Origin: UBA9732 sp963649615
Lineage (GTDB): Bacteria > Spirochaetota > Spirochaetia > Sphaerochaetales > Sphaerochaetaceae
Direction: 5' to 3'
DNA: 33,895 bases
Assembly (NCBI GenBank): GCA_963649615.1
Contig: CAVJIN010000015.1
Location: 1-33,895 of the forward strand
Made by a program: the position numbers and the translations under genes. The notes beneath the pieces are model-generated. The model saw only the letters and a list, made by a program, of their open reading frames with translations, did not search any database and had not been told where the DNA came from. Shown piece after piece: positions 1-8,228 of this stretch (position 1 is the stretch's first letter; each line of letters opens with the position of its first letter).

Positions 1-18
1 ATATCTTGGTTTAACTGC

Positions 19-804
19 CTATTTCAGCTGTTGCGAGCCACTAAACACTCTAGAAAATGCATCGTAGTTTGCACTTTCCCATCTGGAGCAATATACCGCA
101 AACTCTACAGATTTGAACGAAAACTCCTTTAGTGCTTCCTTTGCTGCATTTGCTACTACATACGGATCGTTTCCAAACACACCACAGCCAAAAGCACCAA
201 GAACTACATTTTCTACTCCATTTGCCTTTGCTACTGCCAAAATCGCCTTAAAACGGCTTATAAAGACAGGCTCTAGGTCTATTTCACTTTGCATCATGCT
301 CTTGTTTGGTGCCGCGCAGGTGATAACATCCACTTTCCACCAGAGATTTTTAGGAAGAACATCCATAAGAGCATCGTCTTTTCTAAACACCATAATATCT
401 GGAGTATAGATAAGTCTATCCGAATATAGCGGATTGTGCTGGTTTCTGTGAAAGCGATAAAAATCTTCCCATACGTCATTGTCGCAAAGGCATGGGTACA
501 GTGTAGAGATTCTACACAAAGACTCTTCTTGTGCGTTAGAGCCTCCTTCTACACCTCCGCCTGGATTTTTAGCTGAAGCAAAGTTAAGAACAGCTGTTTT
601 GCCCTTATAATGAGATGCAGCGTCTAGTGTTCTGTTCTTAGACAGAATAATGGTTGTAGCTCCATCCCCTTTCTCTACCTGTGGTGGGGTGACATAGACT
701 TTCTGTCTTGCAATGGAATCCTTGATAGATTCTATAAGAACAGGCTCTGTTTGGTACATTTGTTTTGTTTTCTGAAAGATTGTTATGTTATCTTGTTTTG
801 TCAT
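19..804 (-). CDS. TIGR02452-type microbial PARG-like macrodomain protein
   Basis: The 261-aa protein carries the bacterial poly(ADP-ribose) glycohydrolase signature GGG-x7-QEE (residues about 82-94, GGGVEGGSNAQEE), preceded by the VLNFAS(A)KNPGGG strand typical of the microbial-type PARG/TIGR02452 family. Later it has LGAFGCGVFGNDP, the second ADP-ribose phosphate-binding loop of macrodomains. Family knowledge suggests it removes or binds ADP-ribose groups; the natural substrate here is unknown. Its ATG lies one base after the stop codon of a decayed reading frame on the same strand (TAATATG junction), so it once sat second in an operon. Its length fits the family and it looks intact. No convincing Shine-Dalgarno is visible, so expression may have depended on coupling to the now broken upstream gene. 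Confidence 0.88.
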   Translation of the reverse strand: MTKQDNITIFQKTKQMYQTEPVLIESIKDSIARQKVYVTPPQVEKGDGATTIILSKNRTLDAASHYKGKTAVLNFASAKNPGGGVEGGSNAQEESLCRISTLYPCLCDNDVWEDFYRFHRNQHNPLYSDRLIYTPDIMVFRKDDALMDVLPKNLWWKVDVITCAAPNKSMMQSEIDLEPVFISRFKAILAVAKANGVENVVLGAFGCGVFGNDPYVVANAAKEALKEFSFKSVEFAVYCSRWESANYDAFSRVFSGSQQLK

Positions 805-805
805 A

Positions 806-1285
806 TTAATTCTCTACTATTATTGCCCCGTTTTCCTTAAAGAATTTTTCCAAAGGTGTTTCTTCGTACAACTCCATCAACTGTGTTCTGCAGAAAGAGC
901 AAGCCAAGGATTTTTATCATTGCTAGTAACCAAATCATTAACTATTGTGGAAGCAAAAAGCCCCACACAAGAGCCCATATGTGCCAATATTTTTACTTCG
1001 TATCTTAACACCTTAATACTCCACTAAGACTATTTCTATTTTATATCTGTTAGAACCCACTTAAATCAACCACAATAGGCTCAGAAAAACTTATAAAGAT
1101 ACTTGATGCCTCTTTTTTTGCTCCGTTCCAATCAATTGCATAACCAAAAATCAATGAAAAGAACTTTATTTAGGCATTTTCATTAAAAAAAGTAATGAAA
1201 ACAAGGGATTTTCAGCTTTTTCATTAAAAAAGCTATCTGCTTGCCTATTAGTTCTAGGTAAACGTTCTAGTATAGGACGACCCAT
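806..1285 (-). pseudogene. Frameshifted gene remnant upstream of the macrodomain gene
   Basis: Reading the minus strand, protein-like text jumps between frames: an ATG at 1285 gives 39 codons to a stop at 1166-1168. A second frame (1169-1050) gives a segment containing FGYAIDWNGAKKE. A third short frame ends at 1013-1015. A fourth (1011-877) contains ILAHMGSCVGLFAS and NDKNPWLA. A fifth (about 905-806) contains CSFCRTQLMELYEE and ends in TAA one base before the macrodomain ATG. The pieces are collinear and overlap slightly, as expected of one ancestral gene of roughly 150-170 codons with several indels. I do not recognise the family. The alternative is chance open frames in AT-rich DNA, but the composition and the collinearity argue against it. 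Confidence 0.42.
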
Positions 1286-1320
1286 TACTTGCACAGTGTT
1301 TTATTTTTAATGTTTTGAAC

Positions 1321-1372
1321 AAAAAAAGGGCTGCAACTCTTTAGTCAGCAAACCCGACTTTTGTTACAGCCC
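1321..1372 (-). terminator. Rho-independent terminator of the branched-chain amino acid operon
   Basis: On the minus strand a 10-bp stem (1363-1372 pairs with 1328-1337, one G-T pair) with a 25-nt loop is followed by seven Ts (1327-1321). It starts immediately after the ilvE stop codon. Confidence 0.88.
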
Positions 1373-2449
1373 CTATACAACCTCAACAATCCAACCATAA
1401 GGATCTGGTAAATGGCCACGTTGGATTCCAACAAGCGTATTGTAAAATAGATGTGCAAATTTACCAATTTTACCATCATTTAAGATAATAGACTTGTTCC
1501 GGTACACCAATTCCCCAATAGGAGAAATAACAGCCGCCGTGCCAGTGCCAAAAGCTTCAGTCAAAGAACCATTGTTGTAAGACTCAAAAAGTTGATCAAC
1601 ACTAATATGCCTTTCCTCTATCTCATATCCCATATCTTTAGCAAGTCTAATAATACTTTTGCGTGTTATACCATCAAGAATACTACCCTCAATTGGAGCT
1701 GTAATTATTTTGTCATCAAGAACTAGCATAATATTCATTGCCCCAACTTCCTCAATGTACTTGTTTTCACGCCCATCAAGCCATAAAACTTGATCAAAAC
1801 CTTTTTTTGCGGCATCAAAAGCAGCTTTTAAAGAAGCCGCATAATTGCCACCAGTTTTAGCACCACCAATACCTCCCTTTACGGCTCTAACATGAAGATC
1901 CTCTATATGAATGCGCAGTGGCCTTATTCCATTCTCATAATAAGAGCCGGAAGGAGAACAAATTATAACATACAAAAAGTGTTTTGCAGGATGAACACCC
2001 AACTGGGCTCCATGTGCAATCATCATTGGCCTAATATACAAAGATGTTCCCATTGTAGAAGGCACCCAATCTTTTTCAAGTGCAACCAGTGTTTTCATTG
2101 CCTTTAATTGAAACTCAGGATCCAAAGTTGGCATACATAAGCGCTGAGCACTGCAATTCATTCTCAAAGCATTTTCAATTGGCCTAAATAATTGAATGCC
2201 ACCATCCTCACGCTTATAAGCCTTAAGCCCTTCAAATATTTCTTGAGCATAATGAAGAACTGGAGAAGCTGGGTCTATGCTTAAAGAGCCATAAGGAACT
2301 ATACGTGCATCATGCCAACCTATATCTTCTTCATACTCAACAATGAACATATAATCTGTAAAGATTTTCCCAAAACCCAGCTTGTTTTCATCTGTAGGTT
2401 TTGGTTTTGGCGTTGTAGTTTTAGTAATTTGAATTTCCAAGTCCAACAC
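1373..2449 (-). CDS. ilvE: Branched-chain amino acid aminotransferase
   Basis: This is a fold-type IV PLP aminotransferase, class II BCAT subgroup. It shows the EIFEGLKAY segment, IRPMMIAHG, the GGIGGAKTGGNYAASL stretch around the PLP lysine, and EAFGTGTAAVISPIG near the C-terminus. It interconverts Val, Leu and Ile with their 2-oxo acids. I start it at a GTG (2449-2447), giving 358 aa, the usual class II length, because a perfect GGAGG lies six bases upstream. The longer frame to 2521 adds a Cys/Trp-rich stretch that is only translated repeat DNA. It is the last gene of the VOR/ptb/buk operon and would supply 2-oxo acids to VOR, so a catabolic role is likely, although biosynthesis is also possible. 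The start region is tandemly duplicated (see 2443-2498). Confidence 0.93.
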   Translation of the reverse strand: MLDLEIQITKTTTPKPKPTDENKLGFGKIFTDYMFIVEYEEDIGWHDARIVPYGSLSIDPASPVLHYAQEIFEGLKAYKREDGGIQLFRPIENALRMNCSAQRLCMPTLDPEFQLKAMKTLVALEKDWVPSTMGTSLYIRPMMIAHGAQLGVHPAKHFLYVIICSPSGSYYENGIRPLRIHIEDLHVRAVKGGIGGAKTGGNYAASLKAAFDAAKKGFDQVLWLDGRENKYIEEVGAMNIMLVLDDKIITAPIEGSILDGITRKSIIRLAKDMGYEIEERHISVDQLFESYNNGSLTEAFGTGTAAVISPIGELVYRNKSIILNDGKIGKFAHLFYNTLVGIQRGHLPDPYGWIVEVV

Positions 2450-2498
2450 AACCGTCCTCCAACACAACCATCCTCCAACACAATTAACCCAACACAAC
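2443..2498 (-). repeat. Tandem 16-bp repeats carrying duplicated RBS plus GTG start
   Basis: Two full 16-bp copies (2443-2458 and 2459-2474, one mismatch) and partial copies at 2475-2483 and 2489-2498 share the minus-strand core GTTGTGTTGG. Each full copy supplies GGAGG followed six bases later by GTG. The proximal GTG (2449) opens ilvE. The distal one (2465) opens a different frame of 14 codons that ends inside ilvE at 2421. Confidence 0.8.
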
Positions 2499-2508
2499 TT
2501 ACTTCTAA

Positions 2509-3045
2509 CTAGCTCACACACAAAGCCCCACGCTTCAAGGCCTCTATATTTAGCTCCACCAAGTCAGCTTTTGGGCCAGCAAACATATGGCCAAGCATCT
2601 CTTTAATTGTGCCAATCTCCAAATTCTTCATAGCTTCAATGTACGCACCAAGCATAACCATGTTAGCAACTTTTAAATTCCCCAAAGACTGAGCTATCTC
2701 TAGACAGGGCACGTAAATAGCACGCACATCCAAACGCTTTACTTTTTCAGAAATAATGGAGCTATTTACAAAGACAACGCCATTAGGAACCACAGAGCTT
2801 TCAAACTTCAACAAAGAAGGCAAATTCATGGCAATCAGCTCAGTAGGCTCCAACACAATTGGACTCACAATAGGCATTTCAGACAGCACCACAGAGCAAT
2901 TAGCCGTACCACCACGCATTTCCGGGCCATACGAAGGCAACCACGAGACATTTTTTCCCTCTTTCATCCCCGCCTCGCAAAGGGTCTTACCAATGGCCAT
3001 CACACCCTGCCCACCAAATCCCGATATTATTATCTCATTTATCAT
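2509..3045 (-). CDS. vorC: 2-oxoacid:ferredoxin oxidoreductase, gamma subunit (VOR type)
   Basis: This 178-aa protein of the pyruvate/ketoisovalerate oxidoreductase catalytic gamma family starts EIIISGFGGQGVMAIGKTL, the classic GFGGQGV motif, followed by WLPSYGPEMRGGTANC, which contributes to the CoA/TPP-side assembly. I chose the ATG at 3045 because AAGGAGG precedes it by six bases. The longer frame to 3069 lacks such a site. It overlaps the end of the beta-subunit gene by 11 bases, indicating translational coupling. With alpha, beta and the dicluster ferredoxin it forms a four-subunit enzyme that oxidatively decarboxylates 2-oxo acids to acyl-CoA and reduces ferredoxin. Confidence 0.92.
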   Translation of the reverse strand: MINEIIISGFGGQGVMAIGKTLCEAGMKEGKNVSWLPSYGPEMRGGTANCSVVLSEMPIVSPIVLEPTELIAMNLPSLLKFESSVVPNGVVFVNSSIISEKVKRLDVRAIYVPCLEIAQSLGNLKVANMVMLGAYIEAMKNLEIGTIKEMLGHMFAGPKADLVELNIEALKRGALCVS

Positions 3046-3784
3046 TATCAACCTCCTTAAAAACCCCAAGCGGGAAATAAGGAATCATGCTTTCTTCAAG
3101 CCATTTAACAGAATCAATAGGCGTCTTACCCCAGTTAGTAGGACAGGTTGCCAAAACTTCAACAAAGGTAAAACCAGCACCCTCTTTTTGTAGTTCAAAA
3201 GCCTTTTTTATAGCTTTTTTAGCATTATTTAGTTGAGAAATATTGGTAACACAAACTCTAGCAACATAGGCACAACCATCAATAGTGCTAAGAATTTCAC
3301 ACATCCTAAGTGGGCTTCCATAGTCTCCCTTTTGACGTCCCAAAGGTGCTGTAGTAGCCTTTTGTCCAGAAAGCGTAGTTGGTGCCATTTGTCCACCTGT
3401 CATGCCATAGATAGCATTATTGATGAAAATTGTAGTAATTTTCTCACCCCGCATGGCTGCATGAATTATTTCAGCCGTACCAATGGCAGCAAGATCTCCA
3501 TCTCCCTGATAGGTAAAGACTATAATATCGGGCTCAGAAACTCTGCGTATACCCGTTGCAACAGCTGGGGCTCTGCCATGTGCAGCCTCGTGCATGTCGC
3601 AATTAAAATAGTTGTAAGCAAAAACAGCACACCCCACAGGAGCAACCCCAATGGTGTTGCCCAAAACATCCAGCTCCTCCAGCGTTTGCGCAATTAGCTT
3701 GTGAACAATGCCGTGGCTACATCCTGGACAGTAATGCAATTCGTTGTCCGTTAAGCCTTTAGATTTCTCATAGACAATAGCCAT
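3035..3784 (-). CDS. vorA: 2-oxoacid:ferredoxin oxidoreductase, beta (TPP-binding) subunit
   Basis: This is the 249-aa thiamine pyrophosphate subunit. It has HYCPGCSHG near the N-terminus (conserved Cys pair region), and the TPP motif GDGD...NN at about residues 95-125 (GDGDLAAIGT through FINNAIYGMTGGQ), followed by the APTTLSGQKATTAP segment seen in VOR/KOR enzymes. The ATG at 3784 is preferred over the GTG at 3790 because GGGAGG lies five bases upstream of the ATG. The alpha gene's stop (3787-3789) is within two bases. Substrate class is assigned as branched-chain 2-oxo acids from the operon partners ilvE, ptb and buk. 2-Oxoglutarate (KOR) is the alternative from sequence alone. Confidence 0.92.
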   Translation of the reverse strand: MAIVYEKSKGLTDNELHYCPGCSHGIVHKLIAQTLEELDVLGNTIGVAPVGCAVFAYNYFNCDMHEAAHGRAPAVATGIRRVSEPDIIVFTYQGDGDLAAIGTAEIIHAAMRGEKITTIFINNAIYGMTGGQMAPTTLSGQKATTAPLGRQKGDYGSPLRMCEILSTIDGCAYVARVCVTNISQLNNAKKAIKKAFELQKEGAGFTFVEVLATCPTNWGKTPIDSVKWLEESMIPYFPLGVFKEVDNDK

Positions 3785-3786
3785 AT

Positions 3787-4863
3787 TCACCTCCCCAACG
3801 CAAGTTCTTCAAGTACCTTTTTTACAAAACTGGCCACATCATTAGGACTAGGTACAACACCACCAGCCTTACCATAAAATGCAACAGGCTTGCATCCTTC
3901 AATAGCAATCTTTACGTCATCAACCATCTGTCCCATACTAAGCTCAAAAGAGAGTACAAGCCTGCAAGAATCTTGCATTGCCACCTTTTTAAGTGCTTTT
4001 TCTGGAAAAGGCCACAGCGTAATTGGCCTAAACAAACCAGCCTTAATACCCTCTTTTTCAAGCAATTTCACAGCTGCCTTTGCAATGCGTGACGGCGTAC
4101 CATATGCCACAAGAAGAACCTCACAGCCATCAGTATTGAACTGTTCCCATTTTGTTTCGTTCGCCTTTATAGCCTCATACTTTTTAGCAAGCCTTTCATT
4201 ATGCTCTGCACAAACATTGGGATCTATGTACAGAGAATTAATGATATTAGGCTTACGTTTATTCTTTGTTCCAGTTGTGGCCCAATCCTTTGAAGGAAGA
4301 TTTCTTTGAGGGATCTGGTGCCATTCAATAGCCTCCATCATTTGACCAATCATGCCATCTGCAAGAATCATGACAGGATTTCTGTAGTAATCGGCCACAT
4401 CAAAAGCAATACGCACATAGTCTGCAGCCTCCTGAATAGTTGCAGGAGCATAGACCAAATGCCTGTAGTCTCCATGTCCACCGCCCCTAGTTGCCTGGAA
4501 ATAATCGCCCTGAGCGGGCTGAATTGTGCCAAGCCCAGGCCCACCACGCATCATGTTAACAATCACACAAGGAAGTTCAGCCCCACAAAGATATGAAATC
4601 CCCTCCTGCTTTAAAGAAATTCCCGGAGAGGAAGATGACGTCATCACCCTCACACCACAACCTGCTGCACCATAAACCATATTTATAGCTGCAACCTCAG
4701 ACTCTGCTTGAAGAAAACAACCCCCAACATCATGTAAGTGTTGCGCAAAATATTCAGGAATTTCATTTTGAGGCGTAATAGGATAGCCAAAGAAATATTT
4801 GCAACCAGATCTAATTGCAGCTTCTGCAATAGCCTCATTGCCCTTCCATAATTCTCTTGCCAT
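3787..4863 (-). CDS. vorB: 2-oxoacid:ferredoxin oxidoreductase, alpha subunit VorB
   Basis: This 358-aa alpha subunit (pyrimidine-binding PP domain of TPP plus the transketolase C-like domain) is typical of VorB/KorA. Visible landmarks are FFGYPITPQNEIPEY, QAESEVAAINMVYGA, RVMTSSSSPGISLKQEG, and MRGGPGLGTIQPAQGDY. The C-terminal third contains the VAYGTPSRIAKAAV and GLFRPITLWPFP strands. AGGAGG sits seven bases ahead of the ATG. It follows the ferredoxin subunit gene by three bases and precedes the beta subunit. In the family it heterodimerises with the beta subunit and governs 2-oxo acid choice. The gene set around it (BCAT on one side, acyl kinase on the other) supports 3-methyl-2-oxobutanoate and its homologues as substrates. 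Confidence 0.94.
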   Translation of the reverse strand: MARELWKGNEAIAEAAIRSGCKYFFGYPITPQNEIPEYFAQHLHDVGGCFLQAESEVAAINMVYGAAGCGVRVMTSSSSPGISLKQEGISYLCGAELPCVIVNMMRGGPGLGTIQPAQGDYFQATRGGGHGDYRHLVYAPATIQEAADYVRIAFDVADYYRNPVMILADGMIGQMMEAIEWHQIPQRNLPSKDWATTGTKNKRKPNIINSLYIDPNVCAEHNERLAKKYEAIKANETKWEQFNTDGCEVLLVAYGTPSRIAKAAVKLLEKEGIKAGLFRPITLWPFPEKALKKVAMQDSCRLVLSFELSMGQMVDDVKIAIEGCKPVAFYGKAGGVVPSPNDVASFVKKVLEELALGR

Positions 4864-4866
4864 TAT

Positions 4867-5082
4867 TTACCTCCTTACTGTTATGATTGAATCTGGACAA
4901 ATCTTTGCACAGCTAGCACAACCAATGCACTTTTCTTCATTTTCAGGCGCAATCATTGCTGGATGATAACCTTTGATATTTGTTGAATCTTGTTCCATCT
5001 CAATAATATGTTTAGGACACACATACATGCAAAGTTCACAACCCTTACACCTTTCACGTCTAAAAGAAACTTTTATCTTCAT
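4867..5082 (-). CDS. vorD: Dicluster 4Fe-4S ferredoxin subunit of the 2-oxoacid oxidoreductase
   Basis: This is a 71-aa protein with two CxxCxxCxxxCP motifs, CKGCELCMYVCP and CIGCASCAKICP, binding two [4Fe-4S] clusters. It is the delta-like subunit that passes electrons from the TPP centre to free ferredoxin. I start it at the ATG at 5082, one base after the buk stop (TGATATG), with GGAG in the end of buk as ribosome site. The frame open to 5205 is only buk read in another frame. It precedes vorB by three bases, in line with a single translated unit. Confidence 0.92.
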   Translation of the reverse strand: MKIKVSFRRERCKGCELCMYVCPKHIIEMEQDSTNIKGYHPAMIAPENEEKCIGCASCAKICPDSIITVRR

Positions 5083-5083
5083 A

Positions 5084-6166
5084 TCAATACTCCAAAGCAT
5101 CCTCTTGACCACAAAGTACTCTAAGAGCCCCCATTGCAAGAGCTTGCATTTCATCTTCACCCGGATACACATGTACAGGTGCAATATAAGCAACATAATC
5201 CTCAATACAGTGAGTTAAAAACTTGTCATAAGCCAAACCACCTGTAAGTAAGATGGCATCAACTTTACCGGCTAGAACAACACTTAATGCACCAATTTCT
5301 TTTGCAATTTGATATGCCATTGCTCTGTATATAAGTTCAGCTTGTTTGTCACCTTCAGCTATACGCTTTCCAATGACTTGGCCTTCATTTGTTCCTAAAT
5401 AGGAAAATAATCCGCATTTTGACATGTAAAAACGCCTTTGAGCCTCATATGTGTCTCCGTATTTATGCTCAAATGCAGCTTTTAATACTTGCAAGACAGC
5501 AAGACTCCCAGGACGCTCTGCAGTAAATGGGCCATCCCCTTCTAAACCATTATTAACATCAATGACTTTACCATTCTTGTGAGCTCCAACGGTAACGCCA
5601 CCTCCCATGTGAGCCACAATTAAATTTAATTGATCATATTCAACATCAGCATTATTTGCATAACGCCTAGCAATAGCCTTTTGATTAAGAGCATGAAATA
5701 TGGAGCGCCTAGGGAAATGAGGATGACCGGAAATGTGTGCAAGTTCGTGCATTTCATCAATTACAGGCGGGTCAACAATAAAAGCTGGTTTTGAGATTTG
5801 CTTGCCAAGTTCAGATGCCACTATACCACCAAGATTGCACACATGGGTTCCGTATTTGCACGTTTTAAGATCATCAAGCATCCTATTATTGATTGTGTAT
5901 GTGCCACCTACAATTGGACGGACTAGACCACCACGGCCCACAATGGCATCAAAATCATCCAAAACGTATCCGTTGTTTTTTAGAAATTCAAGAATTAAGG
6001 GCGTACGCATTGTAGCGTTTTCTTCTAGATTATGAACGGCCTCAAGCTCTTGTGGTGAATGATTAAAAGTATGAACAAGTAACTTCTTTACGCCTTTGTA
6101 AACAGCAATCTTTGTAGACGTAGAGCCAAAGTTTAATGCAAGAATCTTGAAGTCACTGTTTACCAA
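5084..6166 (-). CDS. buk: Butyrate / branched-chain fatty acid kinase
   Basis: This 360-aa acetokinase-family (ASKHA fold) enzyme shows LALNFGSTSTKIAVY (phosphate 1), a FHALNQKAIARRYA segment, AHMGGGVTVGAHKNGKV, GDGPFTAERPGSL and LTGGLAYDK, all as in Buk. It makes ATP from acyl phosphate. A TTG start at 6166 is chosen: AAAGGAG lies six bases before it and no better codon is near. The gene overlaps the end of ptb by 14 bases. In this operon the likely substrates are isobutyryl-, isovaleryl- and 2-methylbutyryl-phosphate, matching the branched-chain fatty acid kinase activity described for Spirochaeta isovalerica. Straight-chain butyrate is possible, but no butyryl-CoA synthesis genes are in view. 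Confidence 0.93.
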   Translation of the reverse strand: MVNSDFKILALNFGSTSTKIAVYKGVKKLLVHTFNHSPQELEAVHNLEENATMRTPLILEFLKNNGYVLDDFDAIVGRGGLVRPIVGGTYTINNRMLDDLKTCKYGTHVCNLGGIVASELGKQISKPAFIVDPPVIDEMHELAHISGHPHFPRRSIFHALNQKAIARRYANNADVEYDQLNLIVAHMGGGVTVGAHKNGKVIDVNNGLEGDGPFTAERPGSLAVLQVLKAAFEHKYGDTYEAQRRFYMSKCGLFSYLGTNEGQVIGKRIAEGDKQAELIYRAMAYQIAKEIGALSVVLAGKVDAILLTGGLAYDKFLTHCIEDYVAYIAPVHVYPGEDEMQALAMGALRVLCGQEDALEY

Positions 6167-7085
6167 CGGCCTCTCCTTTTTTTTCTTTTGGTGCTAACGC
6201 AAGAGCAAAAACAATTGAATTAATCTTGCTTTGGAAATTATCAGCTCTAGATGTAACTATTACAGGAACTTTTGCACCAACAATAAGGCTTGCAACCTTA
6301 GACCTAGCAAGATAAACAAGAGATTTATATAAAACATTTCCAGTTTCAATATTGGGAACAACAAGAACGTGGGCATAACCAGCATTAGGATCAGTCATTC
6401 CCTTATGTTGAGCCGCCTCAACGTTTATAGCATTATCAAGTGCAACGGGACCAATAACAGTACAGCCTTTTATTTCACCAGAGATATTAGCCTTGACAAG
6501 CTCAGCCGCATCTATTGTTGCTGGCATTTTAGAATTAACTTTTTCTACTGCACAAATACAGGCCACAATGGGTTCTTTAATACCAATTGCATTAGCAACC
6601 TTAACAGAATTGGCAATAATGTCTTTCTTTGCTTCAAGATCTGGAGCAATATTCATTGCAGAGTCTGTTACTAAGAGCAATCTTTCAAAGTATGGAATTT
6701 CAAACAAAGCAACATGCGATAAATGTTTTGCACAACGTAGCCCATATTCTTTATCCAAAACAGCTTTAAGAATAATAGAAGTATCAACAAGGCCCTTCAT
6801 TACAGCATGAGCAAAACCATTTTTAGCAAGCTTTACAGCAAGATGACAAGCTTCAAATTTATCGGGTTCATCTATTATTTCATATTTGCTTAAATTAATC
6901 TTACATGCATCTGCAATATGACGAATCTTGCTTTCATCTCCAATGAGAATTGCATCTATCATTTTTAATTTATGTAATTCATCAATTGAGCGCAGAACAT
7001 GATCATCGTGAGCACAGGCAACAGCAACGGTCTTCTTGCCTTGTTTTTTTGCTAAAACGCGAAGAGATTCAATGGATTCAATCAT
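6153..7085 (-). CDS. ptb: Phosphate butyryl / branched acyltransferase
   Basis: This 310-aa protein of the phosphate acetyl/butaryl transferase family shows an AHDDHVLRSIDEL segment, HAVMKGLVDTSIILKAVL, LLVTDSAMNIAPDLEAK, CTVIGPVALDNA and LVVPNIETGNVLYKSL, which are hallmarks of Ptb. It exchanges CoA for phosphate on acyl-CoA, giving the acyl phosphate used by Buk. I take the ATG at 7085 (GGGAG seven bases upstream). The frame to 7124 would add 13 residues without homology to the family's start. As the first gene of the seven-gene operon it has about 110 bases of leader between it and the preceding gene. I could not place a strong promoter there. Confidence 0.93.
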   Translation of the reverse strand: MIESIESLRVLAKKQGKKTVAVACAHDDHVLRSIDELHKLKMIDAILIGDESKIRHIADACKINLSKYEIIDEPDKFEACHLAVKLAKNGFAHAVMKGLVDTSIILKAVLDKEYGLRCAKHLSHVALFEIPYFERLLLVTDSAMNIAPDLEAKKDIIANSVKVANAIGIKEPIVACICAVEKVNSKMPATIDAAELVKANISGEIKGCTVIGPVALDNAINVEAAQHKGMTDPNAGYAHVLVVPNIETGNVLYKSLVYLARSKVASLIVGAKVPVIVTSRADNFQSKINSIVFALALAPKEKKGEAVGKQ

Positions 7086-7195
7086 CAGCGCTCTCCCTTT
7101 CTTATAGTTTAGGACTAGCGCCATGAATTCGCCGTTGTTATAGCAACCAGGTTATTACGAGCTTTTTGAAGAGGATTCTGGTATTTTGCAAAAAG

Positions 7196-8227
7196 TTAAG
7201 CTTGAAGTAGCATGTCTCCCTCTTTAATGTAACCTTTTTTTCTCATAAATTCCGATATTAAAAGAGAGATAACAGCTGGCAGTATAAAATGTACAATTGC
7301 AATTTGCCATAAACAAGACTGTCCCATTACCGCAACAGCATTAAATTGCCCAACAAGTCCACTTGTTCCCATTCCTGCACCAGCTGAATTGTTTGTCATC
7401 TTAAAAACACAGGTTGAAATTGGCCCAACAATCATGGATGTAAGTGTTGGCGGAATCCAAATTTTCCAATTCTTCCATATATTTGGAATTTGAAGCATTG
7501 AAGTTCCTAACCCTTGGCTTATGAGTCCACCAACTTTATTCTCCCTATAGCTTGATACTGCAAATCCAATCATTTGACAACAACAGCCGGCACAAGCTGC
7601 TCCTGCAGCAAGTCCATTAAGACCCAAAGAAATACAAATAGCAGCAGATGAAATTGGAAGCGTAAGAATTACTCCCACAACTGCTGAAACAAGAATACCC
7701 ATTGGTAATGGATAAAGTGTAGTAAGTTTATTTACAAAAGCCCCTATTGCATTCATAAGAGCGCTAACAACAGGAGAGATAAATGTTCCAACTAATGACC
7801 CTATTATTATTGTAAACATGGGGACAAGGATAATATCAACATGCGTTTTGCCTTTTATGAATTTTCCAGCATATGCACCAGCAAGAGCTGCAATACATGC
7901 ACCCAAGGGCTCGCCTGTAACAATTTTTAAAAATGTTGCATTTTCGCCTAAAACTATTGTTCCTGCACCAACAGCGCCACATACAGCACATGCGAATACA
8001 GCTAAATTAGGAGCACCAATGGAAAGAGCAACTCCTATTCCAATGGCTGGCCCTGTCAAATATTGTGCAATTTGACCAAAATTCTCAATAAGAGGAATAT
8101 TAAGATAGTGTCCAATTTGCTTGATAATTAGACCAATAATCAAAGAAGAAAACAAACCTTGTGCCATTCCATTAAGGATGTTGACAATAGTCTCCCCTAT
8201 ATGACCACTTTTACTTTCTTTCATCAT
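7196..8227 (-). CDS. PTS_EIIC_2 family membrane protein
   Basis: This 343-aa hydrophobic protein with about nine to ten membrane segments has long Gly/Ala/Ile/Leu stretches, e.g. GPAIGIGVALSIGAPNLAVF and VGVILTLPISSAAICISLGLN. It also contains MTNNSAGAGMGTSGLVGQ near the C-terminus, all characteristic of the stand-alone PTS_EIIC_2 family (pfam13303). These proteins resemble PTS permease domains, but many genomes carry them without IIA/IIB partners, so the transported substrate is unknown. The ATG at 8227 lies one base after the hydrolase stop (TAATATG) with GAGG seven bases upstream, so the two are coupled. No other PTS component is in the window. Confidence 0.78.
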   Translation of the reverse strand: MMKESKSGHIGETIVNILNGMAQGLFSSLIIGLIIKQIGHYLNIPLIENFGQIAQYLTGPAIGIGVALSIGAPNLAVFACAVCGAVGAGTIVLGENATFLKIVTGEPLGACIAALAGAYAGKFIKGKTHVDIILVPMFTIIIGSLVGTFISPVVSALMNAIGAFVNKLTTLYPLPMGILVSAVVGVILTLPISSAAICISLGLNGLAAGAACAGCCCQMIGFAVSSYRENKVGGLISQGLGTSMLQIPNIWKNWKIWIPPTLTSMIVGPISTCVFKMTNNSAGAGMGTSGLVGQFNAVAVMGQSCLWQIAIVHFILPAVISLLISEFMRKKGYIKEGDMLLQA

Positions 8228-8228
8228 A

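Noticed and set aside
785..1027. Plus-strand 80-codon open frame
   Set aside because: It is the complement of the better protein-like minus-strand remnant; hydrophobic low-complexity start and no ribosome site.
2450..2521. N-terminal extension of the aminotransferase
   Set aside because: The Cys/Trp-rich extension is translated tandem repeat, and the internal GTG has the proper ribosome site and gives the usual family length.
4867..5205. 112-aa version of the VOR ferredoxin
   Set aside because: The extra N-terminus lies wholly inside buk in another frame; the ATG at 5082 gives a normal dicluster ferredoxin.
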